A program made the translations under genes and the position numbers. The notes beneath the pieces are model-generated. The model had not been told where the DNA came from and made no database searches. It saw only the letters and a program-made list of their open reading frames with translations. Shown here piece by piece: positions 1-9,358 of a stretch of 64,000 nucleotides of DNA (position 1 is the stretch's first letter; each line of letters begins with the position of its first letter). Location of the stretch: NCBI GenBank assembly GCA_900455155.1, contig UGUC01000003.1, forward strand, positions 496,001 through 560,000, written 5' to 3'. This DNA comes from Providencia stuartii (lineage in GTDB: Bacteria; Pseudomonadota; Gammaproteobacteria; Enterobacterales; Enterobacteriaceae).

Positions 1-317
1 ACGTGCGGTTTTTTCGGTGAACGTTTGATCCGTTCATTCAGTTCAATCGGACCAACTTGTTGGCAAGATATCGCCGCATCAGAAGTATCTTCTGCTAAAC
101 CAAGCCCACCTTTAATCCCCCCCGTCTTCGAACGGCTTAAGTAGCAGGTCACATTTTCAACATCAGGATCATCAAAAGCTTCAACAACAATTTTATGGTC
201 AGGGCCAAATACTTTAAAAACGGTATCTACCGAGCCAATTTCTTCCGCAAACGTCGCAAAGGGTAATGCAGACAACAGTGATGCCAATACGATCTTTTTC
301 AACTTGCAAAAATGCAT
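1..317 (-). CDS. creA: CreA family periplasmic protein, 3' end cut by window edge
   Basis: The reading frame starts at an ATG at 317 and runs off the left edge, so 105 codons are visible. It begins with a signal peptide (charged start MHFCKLKK, hydrophobic core, cleavage near the Ala-Glu-Glu at about residue 23) followed by the CreA core ([16 protein letters not shown], then [16 protein letters not shown] and [17 protein letters not shown]). CreA is a small secreted protein of unknown role, about 157 residues in E. coli, encoded next to rob there as here. It is divergent from rob, with 254 bp between the two starts. The identity rests on recalled sequence; no function is assigned. Confidence 0.9.
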   Translation of the reverse strand, partial: MHFCKLKKIVLASLLSALPFATFAEEIGSVDTVFKVFGPDHKIVVEAFDDPDVENVTCYLSRSKTGGIKGGLGLAEDTSDAAISCQQVGPIELNERIKRSPKKPH

Positions 318-571
318 ACAAATTTCCTTTTCAACCAGAAGACTTAGCCTCTTTGTTATATACTTTTTAAACAATTCGAGTGACATTTCAGCCATTATTA
401 ACCATAAGGCAGCCTGAAATATGACAAGTATAAAAGAAGTTAATCATTTTCTTTACAACTAAATGGTAAATACAACTCTTTTACTATAAACGAAAAAGGT
501 AACTTGATATAGAATAGGCGTTCCTTGATAACCTATATCTGTTTTTTAAGTCTTATTGACTAGGGATATAC

Positions 572-1468
572 ATGGATCAAACAAATATTATTCGTGACCT
601 TCTTCGCTGGATCGATGATAACCTAGATAAACCTCTATCACTCGATAATGTTGCGGCAAAAGCTGGCTACTCCAAATGGCATTTACAACGGATGTTCAAA
701 GAGGTGACTGACCAAGCAATTGGCGCCTATATTCGTGCTCGACGGCTATCTCGCGCTGCTGTAGCTTTACGACTGACCAGCCGTCCGATTCTTGATATCG
801 CGTTACAATATCGCTTTGACTCACAGCAAACTTTTTACCGCGCGTTTAAGAAACAATTTAACATCACCCCTGCTTACTATCGTTGTAGCGATGAGTGGTG
901 TGCCACGGGTATTTGTCCACCTATTATTTTAGATGAACATAAACATTTAGATTATGAGTTCGTCGAGATGCAGGAGCAGCCTTTAGTGGGGCTTGAGCAA
1001 AGCTGTTCTTATGCGCTAGAAGAGTGGTCAACCGCCTGTTCACAGATGCGCCAAACTTTCTGGCACTACTATTTAGAACATACAACCTCGATTGCCTCTG
1101 AGGTCTTCGGCTTACACCACGCGATTCATAACGCCGATAAAGAAGATGAACAGACGGTGTTCTATACCACCGCAGTAAAACCTGAAGATGCAAGTTTTAA
1201 CAATGCAGAATATAGCCATCTCACTATTCCCGCTGGAGAATATGTGAAGTTTAGCTTTAGCGGTGAAGCAACGCGCGCAGCAATGCAAGAGTTCTTATAT
1301 CAGATTTATGGCGTCTATCTGCCTAAGCTCAATATCACGCGCCGACCTGGCTATGATATCGAACACTATAAACTCAAAAATGTTGAGTTACGTCATATAG
1401 ACCATAAAAATGATGACCCGAAATCGCATGTTGCGGCCTTTGATTACTATGTGCCGATAAAACGTTAA
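572..1468 (+). CDS. rob: Right-origin-binding AraC-family regulator Rob
   Basis: Transcription factor of the MarA/SoxS/Rob group that activates stress, efflux and solvent-tolerance genes from mar/rob boxes. The protein has 298 residues (E. coli 289). The N-terminal AraC domain (about 8-106) carries two helix-turn-helix motifs, including SKWHLQRMFKEVTDQAIGAY and DSQQTFYRAFKKQFNITPAYY, nearly identical to E. coli Rob. The C-terminal part (about 125-298) is the GyrI-like ligand-binding domain that separates Rob from the single-domain MarA and SoxS. It is divergent from creA and convergent with gpmB, the E. coli arrangement. The gene is intact. Confidence 0.96.
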   Translation: MDQTNIIRDLLRWIDDNLDKPLSLDNVAAKAGYSKWHLQRMFKEVTDQAIGAYIRARRLSRAAVALRLTSRPILDIALQYRFDSQQTFYRAFKKQFNITPAYYRCSDEWCATGICPPIILDEHKHLDYEFVEMQEQPLVGLEQSCSYALEEWSTACSQMRQTFWHYYLEHTTSIASEVFGLHHAIHNADKEDEQTVFYTTAVKPEDASFNNAEYSHLTIPAGEYVKFSFSGEATRAAMQEFLYQIYGVYLPKLNITRRPGYDIEHYKLKNVELRHIDHKNDDPKSHVAAFDYYVPIKR

Positions 1469-1469
1469 T

Positions 1470-1630
1470 AATTTGGAGTTTCAATGGCTCGTTATCTTTC
1501 CAAGCTGTGGCATCATGGACTGTCCTAGCTAGCCGAGTCACATATTATTTATGTTCCCGACTATCTCCGTTAGTCTCCTAGCTGCAACTCGAATAAGTTA
1601 GAATCTATCATTGTTGGAACTCCAAAATTT
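1470..1630. repeat. 161-bp segment with imperfect terminal inverted repeats (possible MITE-like element)
   Basis: Between the convergent rob and gpmB lies a segment whose left end (1470-1484, AATTTGGAGTTTCAA) is repeated inverted at the right end (1614-1629, reading AATTTTGGAGTTCCAA on the minus strand). The inside holds a short stem (GACTA at 1559/TAGTC at 1571) and the 14-mer TGCAACTCGAATAA at 1583-1596. That 14-mer recurs inverted at 5432-5445 downstream of the slt promoter. I see no open reading frame of note. It may be a small dispersed element or a transcription end; copy number in a genome would decide. Confidence 0.35.
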
Positions 1631-1642
1631 ACACGGTCTCAA

Positions 1643-2291
1643 CTACGCTTGCTGTTCATCTAACGCAGGCTGAGTAAGGTGGGTAACCTCACCAGTACTT
1701 TCAACGATCCAACCATTTGCGAGCCAAGGGCTGTTTTTGGTAATCCACGCGTGAAATTGAGCAATTACGTAAGCGCAAGCGGCGTTCTGAATAAGCAGGA
1801 ACCCCTAAGATACGGCTAACTAGCGTACTCAATGCGATCCCGTGGCTGACTAAAAGTGGTCGACTCCCTTTTGGTAGATCGAGGCAACTGTTGAGAGCGG
1901 CATACATGCGCTGATACAGCTCTTCCATCGATTCACCGTTTGGAATACGCCCGCCTTCTGTGCCATCAATAAGGCTTTTACGCCACTGCTCTTCTTGCTC
2001 TGTCAGGCTTTCTATTTCGCGCTGTTCCAGAACCCCCATATTTAATTCACGAAGACGAGGTTCTATGATAATTTCACAACGGCAAACATCCGCAATTATT
2101 TGTGCAGTTTCGCGTGTGCGTCCCATATCACTAGTGATAATATGAGTAATGCCTTCTGATTTCATCCTTTCGGCAACTTGCCTTGCTTGCAGACGTCCAG
2201 TGGCCGTGAGTGGGCTATCAGATTGGCCCTGTATACGACGTGCCACGTTCCATTCGGTTTCACCGTGGCGAACAAGATAAACCTGTAACAT
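1643..2291 (-). CDS. gpmB: Phosphoglycerate-mutase-like histidine phosphatase GpmB (frameshifted near 3' end)
   Basis: Histidine phosphatase superfamily member (YtjC/GpmB). The catalytic RHG is at the start (MLQVYLVRHGETEWN), and the second core His lies in LLVSHGIALSTL at about residue 150. As written, the frame closes at 1701 after an altered tail. Dropping one base from the T5 run at 1734-1738 instead gives QNSPWLANGWIVESTGE and onward to a stop at 1643. The corrected protein has 215 residues, exactly the E. coli length, with a homologous C-terminus. I therefore report the full span and treat the indel as a likely sequence error. The true phosphatase substrate is uncertain; mutase activity in this clade is doubtful. 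Confidence 0.93.
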
Positions 2292-2343
2292 AGATGTGTT
2301 CCGTTATTACTTTGCGAAATATGTGTTCAAAGGAAAATAATTA

Positions 2344-2879
2344 ATGTACCAAGTTATAGCTGCAACGACTAATCCTGCCAAAATTAAAGCGATTCATCTT
2401 GCTTTCGATGCTGTTTTTGGCCAGGCACTTATCAAGTAGAAGATATTAACGTTGATAGCAGCGTTCCACAGCAACCTATCGGTAATAATGAAACCCGCAC
2501 AGGCGCAAGGCAACGTGTAATGGCATCAAGGCAAGTTCGCCCAGAGGCCGATTTTTGGGTCGGGATTGAAGCTGGCATTGATGAAGATATGACCTTTGCA
2601 TGGATTGTTATTGAACATAAACAGATCCGTGGTGAATCACGTTCAGCGAGTATCATGATCCCAGAAAAAATCCTTGCGGGTATCCGTGAAGGGCGTGAGC
2701 TTGGTGACGAAATGGCAGATTTAACTGGCATCGATAACATCAAACAACAAGGCGGTGCCATCGGCTTTTTTACTAACGGGGTACTAACACGCACCAGTGT
2801 CTACCAACAAGCACTGATACTGGCGCTGGTTCCCATTAAGCATGAAATTTATAAAGAGCTAAACCAGATAGAAGATTAA
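2344..2879 (+). CDS. yjjX: Inosine/xanthosine triphosphatase YjjX (frameshifted)
   Basis: House-cleaning NTPase that hydrolyses ITP and XTP. The frame opens at ATG 2344 ([17 protein letters not shown], the family's nucleotide-binding start) and hits a stop after 31 codons. Coding resumes in the next frame with [21 protein letters not shown] and the core [13 protein letters not shown], to a stop at 2879. One missing base around the GG at 2424-2425 (FGQGTYQVED expected) joins the halves into about 178 residues; E. coli YjjX has 170. It is divergent from gpmB with 52 bp between starts and followed by a clear terminator. Probably an intact gene with a sequencing deletion. Confidence 0.9.
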
Positions 2880-2897
2880 TTATAACGAAAAAATAAC

Positions 2898-2923
2898 AAT
2901 AGGGGCAGTCTTTGCCCCTATTT
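2898..2923 (+). terminator. Rho-independent terminator of yjjX
   Basis: A perfect 10-bp stem (AATAGGGGCA at 2898-2907 with TGCCCCTATT at 2913-2922) around a 5-nt loop starts 18 bp after the yjjX stop. A short T-rich tail follows. It lies ahead of the oppositely oriented trpR. Confidence 0.75.
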
Positions 2924-3061
2924 GTCTATATTAATGACACAAATCACACAATTAACACTGACAACTCATCATCTTGAGTCAGTATGGACTGATGCTCAAC
3001 TCGGCTCCCTGTCATGGAGTAACGTGTATAGAGTGCTCTGTGTTCAATGAATATGCAGTGG

Positions 3062-3382
3062 CTATTTTAGCAATTGCGCTTCTAACCACTCTTTTACAGG
3101 CTGAGGTGCCGATTTTAAACTATTTGAGCCGCGTGTGATGGTAGCGATACCCACCCCAAGTTCATTTTTTAATTCCCTTTGGCTCATTTCACCACGCATC
3201 AACTCTTGCACAATTCTGACTCGAGTCGCAAGCGCCGTTCGTTCATCGGGTGTCAGCAACAATTGTAATATGGGATGTTGTAAGTCTTGCTCAAACGCAA
3301 GCTGTAGCAATTTAACAAAGCGTTGCCAATCATCGTTCTCATCGGTAGTGAGTGCTGGGTCATTCAGGTGATTTGCAGTCAT
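3062..3382 (-). CDS. trpR: Trp operon repressor TrpR
   Basis: L-tryptophan-dependent repressor. The recognition region [25 protein letters not shown] is virtually identical to E. coli TrpR, and [13 protein letters not shown] supplies the co-repressor pocket. I take the ATG at 3382 (106 residues; E. coli 108) because GGTTGG lies at a suitable distance upstream. A TTG at 3391 would add three residues but starts two bases from the operator. It follows slt in the same orientation with a 62-bp gap, as in E. coli. Confidence 0.95.
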   Translation of the reverse strand: MTANHLNDPALTTDENDDWQRFVKLLQLAFEQDLQHPILQLLLTPDERTALATRVRIVQELMRGEMSQRELKNELGVGIATITRGSNSLKSAPQPVKEWLEAQLLK

Positions 3383-3393
3383 GTTATCCAACC

Positions 3394-3411
3394 ATACTAT
3401 TTAACTAGTAC
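3394..3411 (-). promoter_or_regulatory. TrpR operator upstream of trpR (autoregulation)
   Basis: The 18-bp sequence ATACTATTTAACTAGTAC matches the symmetrical trp operator GTACTAGTTAACTAGTAC at 16 positions. It sits 11 bp ahead of the trpR ATG, where it would overlap the promoter. This is consistent with the known autorepression of trpR in enterobacteria. Confidence 0.85.
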
Positions 3412-3452
3412 AAATGATAACACACTATTTGGCAAATCACCTGTAAAACCTA

Positions 3453-5369
3453 CTAATACTTCATTAACCACTCGTTATCGGTCAATACAGGCCCATGTTG
3501 CCCCATAAAGTAACGGTAGAATACGTCATAAGAGAGCACATTTTTCACATAGCCTCGTGTTTCTGAAAAAGGAATACTCTCGACAAAGGCAACAGCATCA
3601 AGACGACCGCTACTATTACCTAACCAACGCGTGACCCTTGATGGCCCAGCGTTATAAGCCGCACTTGATAGGATACGGTTATTAGAGAACTGCTGATAAA
3701 CATCATCTAAGTAAGCCGTACCGATTTCAATATTCTTAACTGGGTTCACCAATTGGCTGGTATTGACATAACCATCAATCCCTTGTTTCTGTACCGTATG
3801 CTTCGCCGTCGCTGGCATGAGCTGCATTAGCCCCGTCGCCCCAACAGGGGATTTGGCTTGTGGGTTCCATGCACTCTCTTGACGAGCAATCGCCATGGCA
3901 TAACTTTTAGAAATCGTTTTACCTTTTGTGTAGTGTTCAAACTCTTTTTCCCACGCTAATGGGAAACGTTCTTCTAAATGATTCCACAACTTCGCTTGGA
4001 TAGTTGCTTGCACACTTAAATCCGCCCAATTGTTATCAAACGCATAACGGGCAAGCTGCTCTTGCTGATTTGGTGGTAGTGAAGCGACTAAACTTACCCA
4101 TTCGGTACGAGCAAGATTGTCCATTTCCCAATACATTAATTCACGTACACGCTGGATTTCTGCTAACTTATCTAGCTGTTGGCTATCCGGTTTTTCAGCC
4201 GTTTTAATATACAGAGGGTATTCCGTGTTTAATTTTTGTGCTGCCACCATTGGGTAGAAGCCTCTGCCCTCGATGAGTTTGCGTAGAATAGCTTCACCTT
4301 CTGCTTTTTTGCCTTCATTCATTAAGGTGATGGCCTGCCAATATTGCCACTCATCTTTATGCCGTGCATCAGCGGGAAGCTGTTTCAGCCATTTTGCTAC
4401 TCCTGCTTTATCCCCAGCACCAAGTGCTAAGCGAATACGGCGCTCTTTTAGGGCTGTTGAATCAGTTTCACTGATCACCTCATCGCGCCAGTTTTCTTGC
4501 TCAGGTGTGACCGCCCCCATATATTGCCAAGCAACACTATCTTTTAATTTTTGAGTTTCGGCAAAATTCATTTTTTGCGCGTTACTGATCCCCTTTAACG
4601 CGGCTCGTGCCTGATCTGGCGATTGGCGCGCATAACGGCTAAATGCAGCTATCGTGGCTTGACGTGAAAAATCGGTCGGTGTCATCGTCTTAGCAAAAGT
4701 GGTAACCGATGCAGGATCATTTTGCAGCTTCACTAATGCATCACCAATCGTCCTATAACTTGGTGGCAGACGCTTCGCTAAATAGGTAGCCATTGAGGTA
4801 TTACCTGCATCAATGGCAAGGTGGATCCGTTCAAGGATCATTTCCGGTGTTAAATGGCCGGCTTTTTCCCACTCATTAAACAATTTATCGCAAGCGGCAG
4901 GCATTGAACGCCCATTAAGCCAAGATTTCTCCGCCCCTTGCCAAGCGAGCGTTTTATTGCCTGTAGCCCAATTAGCATAGAAATAGTTACATTTCGCCTC
5001 CGCAGGCATAGGCTCTTTAGGGCTGAATGCCAGCAAAGATTGCCACTCTTGGCGACGAGCAAGTTCATTCACAAAGCGATTTTTTAACGTTTTTGCGACA
5101 GGTAATGTCGGGTGAGCGTCAATAAATGCTTGTACTTGACTCGGCGAAATAATATCAAGGTCTTGCGTTAACTCTCGATATTCTAAATAAGGGTACAATG
5201 GATACGTTTGTAATGTCGGCAATAAACGTTCAACTTCATCCATTTGCTTGGCATCCCAAGCTTGTTTGATGGCTTGATAACGCTCTCGCTGAGCCTGTAA
5301 AGAGTCTGCCCATACCGTCGTCGATACCAACATCATGGCAATCGGCACTGCCATCAAGAATTTTTTCAT
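3453..5369 (-). CDS. slt: Soluble lytic murein transglycosylase Slt70
   Basis: Periplasmic enzyme that cleaves the MurNAc-GlcNAc bond to form 1,6-anhydromuropeptides. It has 638 residues (E. coli 645). A signal peptide ends at VWA-DS (about residue 21). A long alpha-superhelical U/L region of helical repeats runs to about 470. The goose-lysozyme-like catalytic domain follows, with the general acid Glu498 in AIARQESAWNPQAKSPVGATG and the conserved GLMQLMPATA and AYNAG motifs. The frame is intact. Upstream is a long intergenic stretch, downstream trpR. Confidence 0.96.
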   Translation of the reverse strand: MKKFLMAVPIAMMLVSTTVWADSLQAQRERYQAIKQAWDAKQMDEVERLLPTLQTYPLYPYLEYRELTQDLDIISPSQVQAFIDAHPTLPVAKTLKNRFVNELARRQEWQSLLAFSPKEPMPAEAKCNYFYANWATGNKTLAWQGAEKSWLNGRSMPAACDKLFNEWEKAGHLTPEMILERIHLAIDAGNTSMATYLAKRLPPSYRTIGDALVKLQNDPASVTTFAKTMTPTDFSRQATIAAFSRYARQSPDQARAALKGISNAQKMNFAETQKLKDSVAWQYMGAVTPEQENWRDEVISETDSTALKERRIRLALGAGDKAGVAKWLKQLPADARHKDEWQYWQAITLMNEGKKAEGEAILRKLIEGRGFYPMVAAQKLNTEYPLYIKTAEKPDSQQLDKLAEIQRVRELMYWEMDNLARTEWVSLVASLPPNQQEQLARYAFDNNWADLSVQATIQAKLWNHLEERFPLAWEKEFEHYTKGKTISKSYAMAIARQESAWNPQAKSPVGATGLMQLMPATAKHTVQKQGIDGYVNTSQLVNPVKNIEIGTAYLDDVYQQFSNNRILSSAAYNAGPSRVTRWLGNSSGRLDAVAFVESIPFSETRGYVKNVLSYDVFYRYFMGQHGPVLTDNEWLMKY

Positions 5370-5991
5370 ACTGACTATTTCCCTATTCCCGCGCTGCTCT
5401 AAATTTTTCGCTTCTATAACTATACTCGAAATTATTCGAGTTGCATGTAGGTGTTCAGTGAAGTTTTCCCAAAAGACCCCATCAACTCATCGGTTTGAGT
5501 CACTAAACACAACTTGTATTGATATGGCCTGAAATATAACGCGTATCAGGTGGATACAACTTTGTTAAACGATTTTTATCAATATAAAATCTTTAGGTTG
5601 AAAGCAACAGGAGTGTTCTTGAAATTAACGCCTTGATAGAGAGCAGCCTCTTTCTATACGTCAAAAACACCTAGTAAAATAGTGGTTAATCCACCGAATA
5701 GACTACGCTGAATCACGTAAAATGATGGATTTGATAATCGTCGGCTTTATGGCACATCGTTGAATAACATGATGAGTTATCTATAAAAATGGTTGTTAAA
5801 TAGATAAAAATCAGTGAGCCATGTTTATTAATAGGTATGAATGCTTAAATTACTCAATATTGATGTATTATTTTCAGTAAAAATAGACAAATCTTGATCT
5901 TTACTGTTAAATAATATCAGTGGATGTAAAAACTATTTAATTTTGTCAATATGATGAAGCTCATTTGGAATAATCTAAAACTCCCTTTAAA
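5370..5991. other. Long AT-rich intergenic region between slt and the bactofilin gene
   Basis: This 622-bp stretch separates two divergent genes and contains no convincing coding sequence. The only structure I see is a palindrome, ACTCGAA-ATTA-TTCGAGT at 5424-5441, whose right arm belongs to the 14-mer shared with 1583-1596. It presumably holds the promoters of slt and the bactofilin gene. In E. coli the corresponding interval is short, so this marks the left junction of an insertion into the backbone. Confidence 0.5.
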
Positions 5992-6003
5992 ATGAGATAT
6001 GAT

Positions 6004-6687
6004 ATGGATTTCAAAAATTTATTTTTTTCTATTCTTGGGTGCGGATGGGCATATCTTTTAATATACACATTAACAGATATTCACTCTTCTCTTGTATCTC
6101 TGCCTTTCCTAATCATATTCTTCATTGTTTTTTATATACTCTCTACAAGGAATAAAAGGATGTTTGCGAAAAAAAGTAAAGATAAAGATAACGTTATCGA
6201 AGCGGCAAAAACGCATGAGTTAACGCCCGAAAAAGAAACGGTTGAAATTAAAGAAGAAAAAGTGCTTTCAACACCTTCAGCACGTAAGAGCACTTCTATT
6301 TCAAGTAGTTGCAACATTTCCGGTGACCTTGTTTTAGATGAAGACATCCAAATATTCGGTCATATAAAAGGGAGTGTTCGTAGCAATGACGGTATTGTCA
6401 CGATCCAAAAAGAAGGGGTTGTTGAAGGCGAGATTTATGCTCAAACCATTTCAATCAACGGCATTATGAGAGGCTTATGTGTCTCTGAAAACTTGGATAT
6501 TCTAGAAAATGGTCAGCTCGATGGGATCTGCCAAACTAAAAACCTAACCATTAAGAAAGGTGGGGTATTCACCGGAACCTCTGAAAGAACAGATAAAAAA
6601 ATACAGGCCAGTGATGTACAAAGAGAGCTTAAACAGAAAAAACCTGATATCGTTAAGTTAGAATCAGCGCCTATTTCTAATCAATAA
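6004..6687 (+). CDS. ccmA: Membrane-anchored bactofilin (CcmA-like polymer-forming cytoskeletal protein)
   Basis: Two hydrophobic segments at the N-terminus (about residues 6-24 and 32-46) are followed by a charged Lys/Glu-rich linker. A bactofilin (DUF583) beta-helix domain occupies roughly residues 100-200, with the repeating pattern ISGDLVLDEDIQIFGHIKGSV, EGVVEGEIYAQTISINGIMRG and ENGQLDGICQTKNLTIKKGG. Bactofilins polymerise without nucleotide and influence cell shape. The Proteus mirabilis curvature gene ccmA encodes a similar membrane-linked form, hence the symbol, by analogy. I start at ATG 6004 because GAG lies 7 nt ahead; ATG 5992 would add four residues. The gene is absent from the E. 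coli slt-ettA junction. Confidence 0.85.
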   Translation: MDFKNLFFSILGCGWAYLLIYTLTDIHSSLVSLPFLIIFFIVFYILSTRNKRMFAKKSKDKDNVIEAAKTHELTPEKETVEIKEEKVLSTPSARKSTSISSSCNISGDLVLDEDIQIFGHIKGSVRSNDGIVTIQKEGVVEGEIYAQTISINGIMRGLCVSENLDILENGQLDGICQTKNLTIKKGGVFTGTSERTDKKIQASDVQRELKQKKPDIVKLESAPISNQ

Positions 6688-6722
6688 AATCTATTTATTT
6701 TCAGGCTTTAATGATATTAAAA

Positions 6723-6762
6723 ATTAATTCTATAGTGGTCATCGCTCTGCTATAGAATTAAT
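6723..6762 (+). terminator. Inverted repeat downstream of the bactofilin gene
   Basis: A perfect 13-bp stem (ATTAATTCTATAG at 6723-6735, CTATAGAATTAAT at 6750-6762) with a 14-nt loop begins 35 bp after the stop codon. There is no T tract, so termination is likely but unproven. Confidence 0.45.
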
Positions 6763-7609
6763 ATCATCTACAACATATTTAGATGTCGATTTATTATGCT
6801 AATAATTTGCTAATAATCTATTTTAATCGCTATGTGATTTTTAATATTAATCGCTATTTAAATATTAATATCAAATAATAAGCTCTCAGTAATCTTCAAA
6901 ACATAAAAACAGAAAAACCTATTTTATTGAACAGTCGCCGTTTGCCGCATCTTGCGAATGGTTAAGCGTCTGCTTTACACGCTGATTTTTGGGCTTTGAT
7001 AGGCATCTTTAGCTTATCGTCAAAATCATCTTCACAAAATTTAGATAACTCGGAAGAAAAAGTAATAGAGGTAAAAGTATTAACCCTAAATAATCTTTTT
7101 TATATCAGATTTATTAATGAAATATTAAATGGCATGTCACTCTACCATGATCCAATAAATACCTTCACCAAAGCTAAATGAAAAGAAATCTCCATTAAGA
7201 CTTAAACTAAATTTACCCTAACAAAATTAATCGATATGTTTATCTATAAAACAAAACAGCCCCCGTATTAAAAAATAGCCAACAACCCCCGCTCCCTCCT
7301 GTTAATGATTATTTTTTGTTTACAATGTAAAAGGCCATTTACCTCATGATGAAACATGCGCGTTTTTACTTAATTTTGATCCCGTCTTAAGTGGGGGTTA
7401 ATTCACAAGAAAGTATCGGAAACACACGCAACTATTGACTTAGAGTGAGGAACAATTAGAGTGAAGCTCAGAAAAATTTTAAGATAGAAAGTAACGTTTA
7501 CAGCAGCAAAAGTCGCCTAAGGTATAATCGCGTGATAAGACGGTCATATGTCTGCTAAAAACACTATCAAATATTGAACTTTCGTTTATAAAACAATAGG
7601 TAAAAAAAA
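6763..7609. other. Non-coding region ahead of ettA
   Basis: These 850 bp of AT-rich sequence carry no gene I can support. A 61-codon open frame at 6996-7181 has no ribosome binding site or recognisable domain. Close to ettA there is a good -10 hexamer, TATAAT, at 7523-7528. A TTTACA at 7497-7502 lies 20 bp before it, longer than ideal, so the promoter is only tentative. Transcription from there would leave an 80-nt leader. Confidence 0.4.
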
Positions 7610-9277
7610 TTGGCTCAATATGTTTATTCTATGCTCCGAGTCGGAAAAATTGTTCCACCGAAGCGTCATATTTTGAAAAATATCTCTCTGAGCTTCTTTC
7701 CTGGGGCGAAGATTGGTGTTTTAGGTCTTAACGGTGCGGGTAAATCAACCTTATTACGCATCATGGCGGGTATCGATACGGAAATTGAGGGGGAAGCACG
7801 CCCTCAACCCGGTATCAAAATTGGCTATCTACCACAGGAGCCTAAGCTCAACCCTGAACACACTGTTCGTGAAGCGGTTGAAGAGGCAGTCTTTGAAGTT
7901 AAAAACGCATTAACGCGTTTAGATGAAGTTTATGCCGCTTATGCCGATCCTGATGCGGATTTCGATAAGTTAGCTAAAGAGCAAGGCGAGTTAGAAGCCA
8001 TTATTGCTGCGCAAGATGGTCATAACTTGGATAACCAGCTAGAGCGTGCTGCCGATGCACTGCGTTTGCCACCTTGGGATGCTAAAATCGAAAATCTATC
8101 CGGTGGTGAGCGTCGCCGTGTTGCTATCTGCCGTCTTCTGTTAGAAAAACCGGACATGCTGCTCCTTGATGAGCCAACTAACCACTTGGATGCGGAATCC
8201 GTTGCTTGGTTAGAACGTTTCTTACATGACTATGAAGGCACTGTTGTGGCGATCACCCACGACCGTTACTTCCTTGATAACGTTGCAGGTTGGATCCTCG
8301 AACTTGACCGTGGTGAAGGTATTCCATGGGAAGGTAACTACTCTTCTTGGCTAGAACAAAAAGATGAGCGTTTAGCGCAAGAGGCTTCAACGGAAGCGGC
8401 AAGACGTAAATCGATTGAGAAAGAGTTAGAGTGGATCCGCCAAAATCCAAAAGGCCGTCAGGCGAAAGGTAAAGCACGTCTGGCTCGCTTTGAAGAACTT
8501 AACAGCGTTGAATACCAAAAACGTAATGAGACCAGTGAATTATTTATTCCACCAGGTCCACGTTTGGGTGATAAGGTTATTGAAGTTGAAAACCTCAGCA
8601 AATCTTACGGTGACCGCGTTCTTATCGACAACCTAAGTTTCTCCATTCCAAAAGGAGCCATTGTCGGTATCATCGGCCCTAACGGCGCGGGTAAATCAAC
8701 CCTATTCCGTATGATCTCAGGCCAAGAGCAGCCAGATTCAGGCACCATCACCTTAGGTGATACGGTGAAGATTGCCTCTGTAGATCAGTTCCGTGACTCC
8801 ATGGACGACAGCAAAACGGTTTGGGAAGAGATCTCGAACGGACAAGATATCATGCGTATTGGTAACTTTGAGATCCCAAGCCGCGCTTATGTGGGTCGCT
8901 TTAACTTTAAAGGCGTTGACCAAGGTAAACGTGTTGGCGAGTTGTCCGGTGGTGAGCGTGGACGTCTGCATTTAGCTAAGCTGCTACAAGTTGGCGGTAA
9001 CGTACTGTTACTCGACGAACCCACGAACGACCTCGACGTTGAAACATTGCGTGCCTTAGAAAACGCCTTGTTAGAGTTCCCGGGCTGTGCAATGGTTATC
9101 TCGCATGACCGCTGGTTCCTTGACCGTATTGCAACTCATATTATTGATTATCAAGATGAAGGTAATATCACCTTCTTTGAAGGTAACTTCTCTGAGTATG
9201 AAGATTACAAAAAACGGACTATGGGTGCCGAAGCTCTACAACCTCATCGCATGAAATATAAGCGCATGAGCAAATAA
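7610..9277 (+). CDS. ettA: Energy-dependent translational throttle ABC-F ATPase EttA
   Basis: ABC-F protein that binds the ribosomal E site and gates entry into elongation according to ATP/ADP level. It has 555 residues, the family length. Two ABC modules carry Walker A motifs GLNGAGKST (about 43-51) and GPNGAGKST (about 355-363), signature motifs LSGGERRRV and LSGGERGRL, and Walker B LLLDEPTNHLD and LLLDEPTNDLD. The arm and linker regions match E. coli YjjK closely. The start is TTG, preceded by AGG at 7598; the N-terminus MAQYVYSMLRVGKIVPPKRH aligns end to end with E. coli. The sequence has no transmembrane segments. Confidence 0.97.
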   Translation: MAQYVYSMLRVGKIVPPKRHILKNISLSFFPGAKIGVLGLNGAGKSTLLRIMAGIDTEIEGEARPQPGIKIGYLPQEPKLNPEHTVREAVEEAVFEVKNALTRLDEVYAAYADPDADFDKLAKEQGELEAIIAAQDGHNLDNQLERAADALRLPPWDAKIENLSGGERRRVAICRLLLEKPDMLLLDEPTNHLDAESVAWLERFLHDYEGTVVAITHDRYFLDNVAGWILELDRGEGIPWEGNYSSWLEQKDERLAQEASTEAARRKSIEKELEWIRQNPKGRQAKGKARLARFEELNSVEYQKRNETSELFIPPGPRLGDKVIEVENLSKSYGDRVLIDNLSFSIPKGAIVGIIGPNGAGKSTLFRMISGQEQPDSGTITLGDTVKIASVDQFRDSMDDSKTVWEEISNGQDIMRIGNFEIPSRAYVGRFNFKGVDQGKRVGELSGGERGRLHLAKLLQVGGNVLLLDEPTNDLDVETLRALENALLEFPGCAMVISHDRWFLDRIATHIIDYQDEGNITFFEGNFSEYEDYKKRTMGAEALQPHRMKYKRMSK

Positions 9278-9292
9278 GCCAAGCCTCCTACA

Positions 9293-9325
9293 AACACAAA
9301 TACCTCATGATGAGGTATTTGTGTT
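9293..9325. terminator. Bidirectional terminator between ettA and nadR
   Basis: A 15-bp perfect stem (9293-9307 with 9311-9325) closes on a TGA loop. It sits between the convergent ettA and nadR, flanked by A- and T-rich sequence. It should serve both strands. Confidence 0.7.
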
Positions 9326-9358
9326 ATTCCAATCTCTCACTTTCAATAACCCATTATA

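Noticed and set aside
1484..1528. 14-codon mini frame after rob (MARYLSKLWHHGLS)
   Set aside because: Too short, and inside the inverted-repeat segment; nothing supports translation.
6996..7181. 61-codon open frame between the bactofilin gene and ettA
   Set aside because: No ribosome binding site, no domain, composition typical of the surrounding AT-rich non-coding DNA.
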